39,621 nt of DNA from Bacteroidales bacterium. GTDB lineage: Bacteria > Bacteroidota > Bacteroidia > Bacteroidales > Bacteroidaceae. Below, piece after piece: positions 24,001 through 30,848 of this stretch. Within the stretch, counting starts at the first letter, position 1, and each line of letters opens with the position of its first letter. The notes beneath the pieces were generated by a model. That model saw only the letters and a program-made list of their open reading frames with translations, did no database searches and was not told the origin of the DNA. Position numbers and translations under genes: made by a program. The DNA lies in contig JAGHUS010000123.1 of NCBI GenBank assembly GCA_018064685.1, forward strand, positions 1-39,621, given 5' to 3'.

Positions 24001-24089
24001 AGCGAGAGGTCGCCACCCACCAGCTTGTCGGCATTTGCCGATGCTGCCCCTGCTGTGAGGAGCAGACTCAAGAGTAAAGTTTTCTTCAT
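21033..24089 (-). CDS. GH53 endo-beta-1,4-galactanase with BspA-like leucine-rich repeats and type IX-like sorting tail
   Basis: The ATG at 24089 is chosen because it gives the signal peptide MKKTLLLSLLLTAGAASANA; an upstream frame extension runs into the neighbouring gene. 1018 residues. The GH53 barrel (about 22-395) shows acid/base Glu162 in IGNEITYG and nucleophile Glu298 in QIVETGYY; this family cleaves beta-1,4-galactan side chains of pectin. A beta-sandwich, carbohydrate-binding-like domain follows (about 410-555; FETGDLTGWTQG ... DDFTVTYVGE). Then come BspA/LRR_5-type repeats (about 600-960; ITYIDANAFANN-like units, GCFASCWALKKVEL). The last 30 residues (YDLCGRVLQSRPVKGFYIANG, then KKVIQ) match the C-terminal sorting signal style seen in Prevotella type IX cargo. 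Likely cell-surface or secreted. Confidence 0.88.
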   Translation of the reverse strand: MKKTLLLSLLLTAGAASANADKLVGGDLSLVPAYEAAGDQWLDAKGQPTGDLITYVKEKCGWNAVRVRLFVDPSKDAYKSTCQDLDYVKKLGKRIKDAGMTFLLDLHYSDTWADPGNQRIPAAWTDHSTAGLCQSVYTYTHETVQALIEAGAKPDYVQIGNEITYGLLWDTPDGKYPTNANEYTAAGYCTTWNSTYATNSAWPRTAAILDNAAQGVHKAFHASGQDSTSVKIVLHTELSGMTANSDNFYKHLRTAGMTNYDVIGLSYYPTEHGDLLSLSSVLTTLKSDFPDKEVQIVETGYYNEGQHTTKYDFSQTWPYTAVGQYSFLSDLTNRLKKHDNVTGLYYWMPEECGPGHSQTVWDYTFNRGFWKCSSASTHSLITTPTGVSPISVLSSFLSEGTEEGDFKTSDYFQNLDFETGDLTGWTQGQSWTTMWPNNISSWASADVVQGTYTLELWNASAEEGNIISTGATVPNGRYTITCRAHANQEGFFLWANKKKTLIKAGENGTWSVTTDAKDVLEFGLGTVASSTERYCYADDFTVTYVGEAIGDDEEDIIEGDDNQNYTDAQGLEYALWPESHTAGLISGHKAVGTEEEGVINIPNVITINEEDYHVTYIDANAFANNTALVKVTIPNSVYEILGSAFSGCYNLKDVTFAEGSNLGSIASWAFHNTALDSISIPAGVKQIPEGCFASCWALKKVELLAEDLSSIGKFAFSAWAEEGSARSWSTFDEGFMIYAIEPPVIDADAFNAEDIAGATLFVFPGLEANEVYTSLGFAEVKPLDGANPENNRKAIIDGVKYSYWLADDEGNEEGTHAGISGYTSTMPAALVIPDAIHPNGVEEEMPVTFINAWGMQNAPLTSLQTASGISHIFEGTFAGCAALTDVVLTGNIQSIGDFAFSNWAEEGCRSKGAENTAAYKPFRNVVIYCDGEPEISEKAFCKDDVAEATLYVDDWLTDNEVFNSLGFKAVKSIQEFTDGIGNTIAKTTPTMLYDLCGRVLQSRPVKGFYIANGKKVIQ

Positions 24090-24133
24090 TGAATGTAGGT
24101 TTTCTGGTTTGATATAGTTGTTTGTATTAGATG

Positions 24134-24838
24134 TTATTTGTTGATGAGGAAGATGGCGGGCACCTTGCTCAGATCGGGCAGTTGCTGCTTTTTCCACTTC
24201 TCGATGGTGAGGGTGCGTATCCACTCATCGGGCGTGGTGATGCCTGCAGCGATGCACATGCGTGTCTGTGGGCGTAGAGAGGCCAGCAGTGATTGGAACA
24301 TTTTCATGTTGCGGTAGGGCGTCTCGATGAAGAGCTGCGTCTGTCCCTCGTTCCATGCACGTGCCTCGAGCATCTTGAGTTTCTTGCTGCGGTCGGCGGG
24401 ATCGACAGGCAGATAGCCGTTGAAGGCAAACGACTGTCCACCAAGGCCACTGCTCATTACAGCCAGTATCATGCTCGAAGGTCCCACAAGAGGGATGACC
24501 TGCAAGCCTTCACGTTGTGCGATGGCCACTACATCGGCACCCGGGTCGGCCACAGCTGGGCAGCCCGCCTCGCTGATGACTCCTATCGACTGCCCCTTGC
24601 GCAAGGGCTCCAGATACTGGCTGAACTGCTTGCTGTCGGCATGCTTGCCCATCTCCATGAACGTACTGTCGTCGATGGGAAACTCACGGTCTACCTTGCG
24701 CAGGAAGCGGCGAGCAGAACGGATGTCCTCCACGATGAAGTGGCGTATCTGCATGATGATGTCATGGTTGTACGAGGGTAAAACCTGCTCGATGGGCGTG
24801 TCGCCCAATGTTACGGGGATCAAGTATAATGCTTTCAT
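24134..24838 (-). CDS. RsmI-like SAM-dependent methyltransferase (tetrapyrrole methylase fold)
   Basis: 234 residues from the ATG at 24838 (MKALYLIPVTLGD); an ATG three codons earlier at 24847 lies inside a heptamer repeat. The family motifs are VISEAGCPAVADPGADVVAIAQ and VIPLVGPSSMILAVMSSGL. RsmI makes the 2'-O-methylation of C1402 in 16S rRNA. This protein is shorter than E. coli RsmI and its N-terminal loop reads VTLGD in place of TPIGN, so it is a divergent Bacteroidetes branch and the rRNA role is only probable. The galactanase gene lies 44 bp downstream on the same strand. Confidence 0.85.
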   Translation of the reverse strand: MKALYLIPVTLGDTPIEQVLPSYNHDIIMQIRHFIVEDIRSARRFLRKVDREFPIDDSTFMEMGKHADSKQFSQYLEPLRKGQSIGVISEAGCPAVADPGADVVAIAQREGLQVIPLVGPSSMILAVMSSGLGGQSFAFNGYLPVDPADRSKKLKMLEARAWNEGQTQLFIETPYRNMKMFQSLLASLRPQTRMCIAAGITTPDEWIRTLTIEKWKKQQLPDLSKVPAIFLINK

Positions 24839-24840
24839 AT

Positions 24841-25023
24841 AATTCATAATTCACAATTCATAATTGACTTCGTCGAACTCTTCGACCTTCATAATTAGGC
24901 TGCGCGATGACATTATTTAATTAAGAATTAAAAGAGAAGAAAGAAGAATTAGGCTGCGCAGTCCTGCACAATTCATAATTCACAATTCATAATTCATAAT
25001 TCATAATTAGGCTGCGCAGTCCT
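24841..25023 (-). repeat. Composite intergenic repeat: heptamers, 54-bp element, more heptamers
   Basis: AATTCAT/AATTCAC units at 24841-24861 and 24969-25008 flank an exact copy (24898-24951) of the 54-bp element at 20327-20380. AGGCTGCGCAGTCCT occurs at 24951-24965 and again at 25009-25023. No gene is seen between the methyltransferase and the PAP2 phosphatase; the region is repeats only. Confidence 0.85.
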
Positions 25024-25039
25024 AAACGACAAATTTCCT

Positions 25040-25130
25040 CATTCCCAATTCCTAATTCCTAATTCCTAATTCCCAATTCCTAATTCCTAATTCCCAATTC
25101 CTAATTCCTAATTCCTAACTCCCAATTCTT
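25040..25130 (-). repeat. AATTCCT heptamer array at the PAP2 stop codon
   Basis: Thirteen consecutive 7-bp units, mostly AATTCCT with AATTCCC, AACTCCC and AATTCTT variants, end one base before the stop codon of the phosphatase gene (25132-25134). Confidence 0.9.
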
Positions 25131-25131
25131 C

Positions 25132-25710
25132 TCAAAACTGCACCGTGGCCATAAGGCCGCAGGCATCGGTGCCGAAGGTGGCAGGAGAGATGCTGAGGTC
25201 GGTGTTCTTGATGAACGGACGTGTGTAGATGAAGGCACAGCCTGCACCGATGGCGGCTCCACCCAGCACGTCCCACCAGTCGTGGCGCTTGGCGTGTACG
25301 CGTCCCCATGCCACATAGGTGGACACTGCATAGGCAGGCACACCCCATTTCCAACCATATCGGCGCATCAGAAACGAGGCTCCGTCGAAGGCTACGGCAG
25401 TGTGCGTGCTGGGGAAGGCGTGATGGCCCGTGCCATCGGGACGATCCTTCTTGATGCAGGCCTCAAGACCATAGTTTACAGCCAGTGTGGTGGCCGTGCT
25501 GAGTCCGAGTTGCAGGATGCCTTTCTTATCGTGCTCCACAATGGCCTTGACAAGGCCTGTTGCAGTGGGGGCAAGGCATAGTACATCCGTGCTTCGTTCC
25601 ACAAACTTGCTTTGCGCGAATGTGGAGAGCGGAATGAGCAAGGCGAATAATGCCAAGAGTGCGTATTTGTGTTTTGACCGCTTATGTTCCAATTCTGATT
25701 TGTCGATCAT
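25132..25710 (-). CDS. PAP2 family membrane-associated phosphatase
   Basis: 192 residues. The N-terminal helix KYALLALFALLIPLSTFAQ may be a signal peptide or anchor. The three PAP2 signature blocks are KKDRPDG (87-93), FPSTHT (99-104; the usual PSGH has Thr for Gly) and GRVHAKRHDWWDV (136-148), giving the two catalytic histidines. These enzymes remove phosphate from lipids such as undecaprenyl pyrophosphate, phosphatidylglycerol phosphate or lipid A, acting on the outer face of the inner membrane. At this length it resembles the periplasmic single-domain Bacteroidetes members; the substrate is not predictable. Confidence 0.87.
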   Translation of the reverse strand: MIDKSELEHKRSKHKYALLALFALLIPLSTFAQSKFVERSTDVLCLAPTATGLVKAIVEHDKKGILQLGLSTATTLAVNYGLEACIKKDRPDGTGHHAFPSTHTAVAFDGASFLMRRYGWKWGVPAYAVSTYVAWGRVHAKRHDWWDVLGGAAIGAGCAFIYTRPFIKNTDLSISPATFGTDACGLMATVQF

Positions 25711-25761
25711 GTGTTATCAATTCTTAATTCATAATAGGTTATGGATGTTCCCATTCTTAAT

Positions 25762-25802
25762 CCTCCCCATTACGGGGGAGGTGGCGCGAAGCGACGGAGA
25801 GG
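25762..25802 (-). repeat. GC-rich hairpin repeat downstream of the helicase gene
   Basis: CCTCCCC (25762-25768) and GGGGAGG (25775-25781) form a perfect stem, followed by GCGCGAAGCGACGGAGAGGG. It lies just after the helicase stop codon. The GGCGCGAAGC word also occurs near 20438. A terminator role on the minus strand is possible, but no U-tract is present. Confidence 0.5.
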
Positions 25803-25815
25803 GTCTGCTAGTGTT

Positions 25816-27669
25816 TCAGTATTCGTCGAGCGAGTCGACGTACTTCTTCAGTCGCCGGTAGAAGGGGTGGTGGCATAGTGTGTCGCTGTCGCCAATGATG
25901 ATCAGTTTCATGCGGGCACGTGTGATGGCTACGTTCATTCGGCGAAGGTCGCGTAGGAAGCCTACCTGTCCGTCTTCGTTCGATCGCACCATAGAGATGA
26001 CGATGACATCGCGTTCCTGACCTTGGAAACCGTCGACCGTGTTGATGCTGATGAGGCTGCGCAAGGGTTTGAAGAACTTGTTGCGATGGATGAGCTGCCG
26101 CAGCAACCGGACTTGTCCACGGTAGGGAGAGATGAGGCCTACGTCGATGCGGTCGTGCAGGATGCGGTCCTTGCCAATCTTCTCGAAGTACTGTTGCAGT
26201 ACGCGCACCGTCAGTTCTGCCTCCTCTTCATTTACTCTCGTTGTGCCGTCTTCATTCTCTGTAAATTCTCCTTCACTATTTATCCACTCGATAGCTGTGT
26301 CCCAGTCTAATATGCCACGATACTTCACACTGGGGTGGCTCTCCAACTGTCCGTCGTAGAACTCGTGGTTGGGAAACTGCATGATGGCATCGCACATACG
26401 GTACTGCACTTTCAGCAGTGACACGCATCGAGGCTGGTTCTTCACGATATGCTCCATGAGCGTCTTGTCCAGTCCGCCCTTGATGGCATCGTTGCACTTG
26501 AGGGTGGGAGGTAACTGCTTGTGGTCGCCTGCCAGTATGAAACGGTTGGCCTTCGGTATGGCAATCCAGCATGCGGCCTCGAGTGCCTGTGCCGCCTCGT
26601 CGATGAAGAGAGTTCCGAAACGGCGTCCCATGAGAAGGCGGTTGGCACTGCCGGTGAGTGTGCAGGCAATGACACGTGCCTCGTTGAAGAGCTGCTCCTG
26701 TATGCTCAACTCCAGTTCCATGGCACGGTCCTTCAGTCGGCTCACCTTCTGTTGGAACGATTCGGTGCTGCCATGCTTGCGCTGGGCGTAAAGGTCGCGA
26801 ATAGCCTTGCGTATGGCCCATAGCTGGCTGTATTGCGGGTGGCTCTCGAATCGGCGTTCGTACGTTTGTGACAACATACGGTCGGTGACTCGGGTAGGGT
26901 TACCGATACGCAGGACGTTTACTCCACGGTCGCACAGTTTCTCGGCTATCCAGTCCACCGCCATATTGCTCTGGGCGCACACCAGCACCTGTGTTTCGCG
27001 ATGCAATGTCTCGTAGATGGCTTCGACAAGAGTTGTGGTCTTGCCCGTGCCTGGAGGGCCGTGTACTACTGCCACGTCCTTTGCCCACAGCACCTCGTTG
27101 ACGGCTTGCTCCTGCGAGGGATTGAGCCATGGGAAGCGTGTGGGCAGGAAGGTGAACTTACTGATGGGGGCAGAGGTGTGGCAGATGTCACGCAGTTCGG
27201 CTAGTCGGTTGCCTTTTGCCTCGATGACACGATCCAAGGCTTCGAACATGAGGCGGTAGGTGGTCTCGTCGAGTGTGAGCTGGATGCCAAGGCGGTCGGC
27301 ATTCTGCACCTGCACGAGTGCGTCTGACGAGGGTAGGGCAACGACCATTCTGTTGTCCTCCACATAGCCGACCTGTGCCTGAAACTTCATGTAGTGCAGC
27401 ATGCCCGATGCATCCTCGGTAAAGAAGCAAACGGGCTTTCCCGGCTCGAAGTTATGCTCCTCGTCAAGGTTCTCGGTGCGGTTCAGCTCGATGACCTGTT
27501 GGTCGAGCGAGTTGTAATAGGCACGTCCCAAGCGCAGAGGAAACCAACATATGCCACGCTTCACCTTGCGTGGAATGCTTGTCGCCTCCATCTGTCGTTG
27601 AAACTCTTCACGTTCGTGGGCAAACTCCTTCTGCAGCAGTTGCCTTTGTTCTGCCAATGCTTGAATCAT
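25816..27669 (-). CDS. UPF1-like superfamily 1 DNA/RNA helicase
   Basis: 617 residues from the ATG at 27669 (MIQALAEQRQLLQKEF); the frame extends 22 codons further, but that part runs through the promoter box. SF1B motifs in order: GPPGTGKTTT (I), VLVCAQSNMAVDWIAEKL (Ia), FIDEAAQALE (II), LAGDHKQLPPTL (III), VQYRMCDAIMQFPNHEFYDG (IV), VDGFQGQERDVIVISMVRSN (V) and RRMNVAITRARMKLII (VI). All catalytic residues are present. Bacterial members are poorly studied; a role in nucleic-acid repair or remodelling is inferred from the family. It is monocistronic, with a -7 box almost touching the start codon. Confidence 0.9.
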   Translation of the reverse strand: MIQALAEQRQLLQKEFAHEREEFQRQMEATSIPRKVKRGICWFPLRLGRAYYNSLDQQVIELNRTENLDEEHNFEPGKPVCFFTEDASGMLHYMKFQAQVGYVEDNRMVVALPSSDALVQVQNADRLGIQLTLDETTYRLMFEALDRVIEAKGNRLAELRDICHTSAPISKFTFLPTRFPWLNPSQEQAVNEVLWAKDVAVVHGPPGTGKTTTLVEAIYETLHRETQVLVCAQSNMAVDWIAEKLCDRGVNVLRIGNPTRVTDRMLSQTYERRFESHPQYSQLWAIRKAIRDLYAQRKHGSTESFQQKVSRLKDRAMELELSIQEQLFNEARVIACTLTGSANRLLMGRRFGTLFIDEAAQALEAACWIAIPKANRFILAGDHKQLPPTLKCNDAIKGGLDKTLMEHIVKNQPRCVSLLKVQYRMCDAIMQFPNHEFYDGQLESHPSVKYRGILDWDTAIEWINSEGEFTENEDGTTRVNEEEAELTVRVLQQYFEKIGKDRILHDRIDVGLISPYRGQVRLLRQLIHRNKFFKPLRSLISINTVDGFQGQERDVIVISMVRSNEDGQVGFLRDLRRMNVAITRARMKLIIIGDSDTLCHHPFYRRLKKYVDSLDEY

Positions 27670-27674
27670 AGCTG

Positions 27675-27682
27675 CAAAGGTA
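27675..27682 (-). promoter_or_regulatory. -7 element very close to the helicase start
   Basis: Minus-strand TACCTTTG, a consensus -7 box, ends only 5 bases before the ATG at 27669. A normal start point from this box would give a leaderless or nearly leaderless mRNA, or else the true start is the in-frame Met at 27591. Confidence 0.5.
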
Positions 27683-27853
27683 CGACAAATATTGCAATCC
27701 CTTGCATTTTTCAGGCACGAATTTCGCCTATACATTATTTATATTATAGAAATATGCCTTTGCGGTGAATTTCGAAGTGCGCAAATTCGCGTAAAACAAC
27801 CTTGCAGGATGGCATACAGTGGGTAACGGCTTCTGTGGATGCGGCAAAATAGG

Positions 27854-27898
27854 TGCTGTAGACTTTGTCCCCGGCACAATATGGGTTTTCCTACAGCA
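27854..27898. other. Inverted repeat in the 27683-27914 gap
   Basis: TGCTGTAG (27854-27861) and CTACAGCA (27891-27898) form a perfect 8-bp dyad around 29 bases. It lies between the divergent helicase and DKNYY genes, upstream of the latter's promoter. It could be an operator or a structured RNA; nothing else was recognised in this gap. Confidence 0.3.
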
Positions 27899-27914
27899 TA
27901 TTAGGGGCATTCCC

Positions 27915-27946
27915 TTTGCATGTTACGAATGTTTTCCTTACCTTTG
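27915..27946 (+). promoter_or_regulatory. Promoter of the DKNYY-repeat gene
   Basis: TTTG at 27915-27918 and TACCTTTG at 27939-27946 with a 20-bp spacer; the leader to the ATG at 27998 is about 45 bases. Confidence 0.7.
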
Positions 27947-27997
27947 CAGCAGAAAAAAAACAAGTAAAGGATCTATGAACTCTAAATTTTTACGATT

Positions 27998-28879
27998 ATG
28001 AAGAATATCTTACACAAAGTGATGATGACTGCAGCCATGCTGACTTTCACAACGATGATAAGCGCACAGCGTCCCGGTTCGGACTATACGGTAAAGGGCA
28101 CTACGGTTCTATATTCTGGCAAGAACATCCCTTCGGCACAGGCCTCGTCGTTCGTCGATTTGGGCTACGGATATGCCAAGGATGCCTATAGCGTGTACTA
28201 CAACGGACAGGTTCTGCCTTATGTCGATCCACAGGGATTCCACCTGAAAGGAAACGCTGGCGACATTCCCGGTAACGGCCAGGGACAGGATGGTGGACAC
28301 GGACACTCTGGTGCCCAGAACAATGGCTACCAGTTAAACGTGGGACATGGCAATAATGGTGCGCCCAACAATGGTAACAACCAGGGGGGTGTTCATCTCA
28401 ACCCAGGTGTTGGTCATGCCACCCCAGGTCATGGGCCTGGCAATCAGGGCGTCGGCCATGGCAACCGTCACTATCCCGCCTATATGGTATCTGGTTGGGA
28501 AGTGTATTACGAGGGACACAAGGTACAGGGTGCTACGGCTAGCTCGTTCAAGGATTTGGGCTTCGGATACGGAAAGGATGCCTTCAATGTGTACTATTTC
28601 GGCGAGAAAATAAAGGGTGCTAGTGGCAGCAGCTTCGAACTACTGGTCGATGGCTACAGCAAGGATGCCTTCAATGCTTATTATCGCGGACAGAAAATAA
28701 ACGGCTCGAGTGGCAACAGCTTCAAGGTGCTGACCGATGGTTATAGCATGGATGCCTTCAACGCATATTATTTTGGCGAAAAGATAAGTGGTGCATCGGT
28801 TCATTCATTCCGGGTAGATGGTAATGGCTATGCTCACGATGCCTTCAACACCTACTATTACGGCAAGAAGGCTAGATAG
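27998..28879 (+). CDS. Secreted DKNYY-repeat protein with Gly/His/Asn-rich linker
   Basis: 293 residues with a signal peptide (MKNILHKVMMTAAMLTFTTMISA). One repeat unit (about 38-82: VLYSGKNIPSAQASSFVDLG, YAKDAYSVYYNG) is followed by a low-complexity linker rich in Gly, His and Asn (about 85-159). Then come four more units of about 33 residues with the shared pattern SSFKDLGFGYGKDAFNVYY. This pattern fits the DKNYY family (a repeat of unknown function in exported bacterial proteins). The many histidines in the linker could bind metal; that is only an inference. The gene has its own promoter and a strong terminator. Confidence 0.75.
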   Translation: MKNILHKVMMTAAMLTFTTMISAQRPGSDYTVKGTTVLYSGKNIPSAQASSFVDLGYGYAKDAYSVYYNGQVLPYVDPQGFHLKGNAGDIPGNGQGQDGGHGHSGAQNNGYQLNVGHGNNGAPNNGNNQGGVHLNPGVGHATPGHGPGNQGVGHGNRHYPAYMVSGWEVYYEGHKVQGATASSFKDLGFGYGKDAFNVYYFGEKIKGASGSSFELLVDGYSKDAFNAYYRGQKINGSSGNSFKVLTDGYSMDAFNAYYFGEKISGASVHSFRVDGNGYAHDAFNTYYYGKKAR

Positions 28880-28895
28880 ACAAAATATCGTCTAC

Positions 28896-28939
28896 GGGGG
28901 TGCTTCTCATATTGATTGTGGGAAGCACCCCTTTTTTTT
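28896..28939 (+). terminator. Rho-independent terminator
   Basis: GGGGTGCTTC (28897-28906) pairs perfectly with GAAGCACCCC (28922-28931), followed by eight T residues, 17 bases after the DKNYY gene stop. Confidence 0.92.
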
Positions 28940-28983
28940 CTTCATTTTTTGCGCAATGTATTGCTTAATACGAATATTATCAT

Positions 28984-28991
28984 TATTTTTG
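28984..28991 (+). promoter_or_regulatory. -7 element for the 29017 ATPase
   Basis: TATTTTTG fits TAnnTTTG and lies 25 bases before the ATG, just after the preceding terminator, so the ATPase gene starts a new transcription unit. Confidence 0.5.
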
Positions 28992-29016
28992 CAGATGAAA
29001 ACAAACTAGGTGTACC

Positions 29017-29838
29017 ATGGCAAACTTAGCAGAATACATTGAGCGTATAGAGATTGATGCGTTGTGGAATGGTCGTCGACACATTATCTGGAACTTGCAT
29101 CCCGGCATCAACATACTGAGTGGTGTGAATGGGGTGGGAAAGAGTACCATTCTGCACAAGGTGGTGAACAGGCTGCTTGAGATCAGCAAGGCCATACGCG
29201 AGACCTCCGACGTAAAGCTCACCTTCGGACCCAATGGGGGCGACAGTGTGCATTTCGATGTCATCCGCAGTTTCGATCGTCCCATGGTGAGGGGCGAGGT
29301 GATGAACCAGATTGTAGACATCAAGATTTCGTCGGAGTTGGATGTGCAGTTATACCTTCTTCAGCGTCGTTATCTTGACTATCAGGTGAATGCCAGCAAC
29401 CGCATCGTAGACCTCTTTACCAAGGGCGTTTCTGACGCACAGCAGAAGGCGCAGGAGATAGCCGGAGAGAAGGCTCACTTCCAGGACATTGTGGACAGTC
29501 TTTTTGCAGAAACGGCCAAGAGCATAGACCGTAACAGCAACGAGATTTTCTTTATACAGAAAGAGGAGAGACTCTCACCCTACCAGTTGTCGAGCGGTGA
29601 GAAACAGATGCTCATCATCCTGCTCACCTGTCTGGTCGAGGACAAGCAACCCTACGTCTTGTTTATGGACGAACCAGAGATTAGCCTACACATCGACTGG
29701 CAGCAGAAGCTTGTAGGATTGGTGCACGACCTTAATCCGAATGCTCAAATCATACTTACCACACACTCACCAGCAGTGGTGATGGATGGTTGGGCCGACT
29801 GCGTAACTGATGTAGAGGATATTATTGTCAGTGATTAA
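29017..29838 (+). CDS. AAA family ATPase with ABC-type nucleotide-binding fold
   Basis: 273 residues. Walker A is GVNGVGKST (near 36-44), the signature is LSSGEKQML, Walker B is YVLFMDEPEISLH, and the H-loop is TTHSP. A helical insert (about 120-170) separates the two halves. This is the SMC/RecF/OLD-like ABC ATPase plan, without transmembrane segments or a visible nuclease domain. Length and layout match small stand-alone AAA_15/AAA_21-type proteins. No partner gene is adjacent; fabG follows after a repeat-bearing gap of 107 bp. The role is not predictable. Confidence 0.82.
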   Translation: MANLAEYIERIEIDALWNGRRHIIWNLHPGINILSGVNGVGKSTILHKVVNRLLEISKAIRETSDVKLTFGPNGGDSVHFDVIRSFDRPMVRGEVMNQIVDIKISSELDVQLYLLQRRYLDYQVNASNRIVDLFTKGVSDAQQKAQEIAGEKAHFQDIVDSLFAETAKSIDRNSNEIFFIQKEERLSPYQLSSGEKQMLIILLTCLVEDKQPYVLFMDEPEISLHIDWQQKLVGLVHDLNPNAQIILTTHSPAVVMDGWADCVTDVEDIIVSD

Positions 29839-29864
29839 TTGTTTCCTGTTACGGTTTCACTCAC

Positions 29865-29904
29865 AACCTCATAACCTCACAACCTCACAACCTCACAACC
29901 TCAC
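29865..29904 (+). repeat. AACCTCAC octamer array upstream of fabG
   Basis: Five head-to-tail 8-bp units (first AACCTCAT, then AACCTCAC four times), 41 bases before the fabG start. No consensus -7 box was seen in this gap, so the array may lie within or beside the fabG promoter. Confidence 0.85.
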
Positions 29905-29945
29905 AAAACTAGAATAACATTTATAACAATAATAAATAACAGATT

Positions 29946-30704
29946 ATGGGATTATTAGATGGAAAGACCGCGCTGATTACTGGTGCGGCACGTGGTATCG
30001 GTAAGGCTATTGCCTTGAAGTTTGCTCAGGAAGGTGCTAACATCGCTTTCACTGACTTGGTTCTGAACGACGACATGGCCGCAGGTCTTGAGGCTACTCG
30101 TCAAGAGATCGAGGCCGTAGGTGTTACCTGTCGTGCTTATGCTGGTAATGCAGCAGACTTTGCTCAGACCGAGGAGACCGTTAAGAAGATCAAGGAGGAT
30201 TTCGGCACTATCGATATTCTGGTTAACAACGCCGGTATCACCAAGGATGGTTTGATGCTGCGTATGTCCGAGGCTCAGTGGGACGCTGTTATCAACGTCA
30301 ACTTGAAGAGCACCTTCAACTTCACTCACGCTTGTGTGCCCGTAATGATGCGTCAGAAGGGTGGCTCAATCATCAACATGGCCAGTGTGGTAGGTGTTCA
30401 TGGTAATGCAGGTCAGGCTAACTATGCTGCCTCAAAGGCTGGTATGATTGCTTTGGCCAAGAGCGTTGCTCAGGAAATGGGTCCCAAGGGTATCCGTGCC
30501 AATGCCATTGCCCCTGGCTTCATCGAGACTGCCATGACTGCAGCTCTGCCCGATGAGGTACGCGAGGAGTGGAAGAAGAAGATTCCTTTGCGTCGTGGTG
30601 GTCAGGTCGAGGATATCGCCAACACTGCCCTCTACTTGGCTAGCGACCTGAGCAGCTATGTTAGCGGCCAGGTTATCCAGGTTGATGGCGGTATGAACAT
30701 GTAA
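29946..30704 (+). CDS. fabG: 3-oxoacyl-[acyl-carrier-protein] reductase
   Basis: 252 residues of the classical short-chain dehydrogenase type. The cofactor motif TGAARGIG is at 12-19, NNAG at 94-97, and the catalytic residues are Asn118, Ser147, Tyr160 and Lys164 (YAASK). The C-terminal end, PLRRGGQVEDIANTALYLAS ... GQVIQVDGGMNM, is typical of FabG, which reduces 3-oxoacyl-ACP with NADPH in fatty-acid elongation. No other fab gene is adjacent. Codon choice looks more uniform than in its neighbours (many GGT, GCT), consistent with high expression. It is first in a co-directional run with the pseudouridine synthase, tamB and tamL. Confidence 0.9.
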   Translation: MGLLDGKTALITGAARGIGKAIALKFAQEGANIAFTDLVLNDDMAAGLEATRQEIEAVGVTCRAYAGNAADFAQTEETVKKIKEDFGTIDILVNNAGITKDGLMLRMSEAQWDAVINVNLKSTFNFTHACVPVMMRQKGGSIINMASVVGVHGNAGQANYAASKAGMIALAKSVAQEMGPKGIRANAIAPGFIETAMTAALPDEVREEWKKKIPLRRGGQVEDIANTALYLASDLSSYVSGQVIQVDGGMNM

Positions 30705-30713
30705 TTTAGCTGA

Positions 30714-30762
30714 AGCTAAAAGTTAAAAGTTAATAGCTAAAAGCTAAAGGTTAAAAGTTAAA
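30714..30762 (+). repeat. AGYTAAA heptamer array after fabG
   Basis: Seven 7-bp units (AGCTAAA, AGTTAAA, AGTTAAT, AGCTAAA, AGCTAAA, GGTTAAA, AGTTAAA) begin 10 bases after the fabG stop. Confidence 0.9.
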
Positions 30763-30773
30763 CTGCCGACTTC

Positions 30774-30799
30774 TCTCCCCCTTTTCTTGGGGGGGGAGG
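30774..30799 (+). repeat. GC-rich hairpin between fabG and the pseudouridine synthase gene
   Basis: CTCCCCC (30775-30781) and GGGGGAG (30792-30798) around TTTTCTT. It is similar in style to the other C-run/G-run elements in the window. Confidence 0.5.
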
Positions 30800-30848
30800 A
30801 GTCTGATAGTTATTCGACTTACGTCTCATTAAGCTTCGCAGTCATAGA

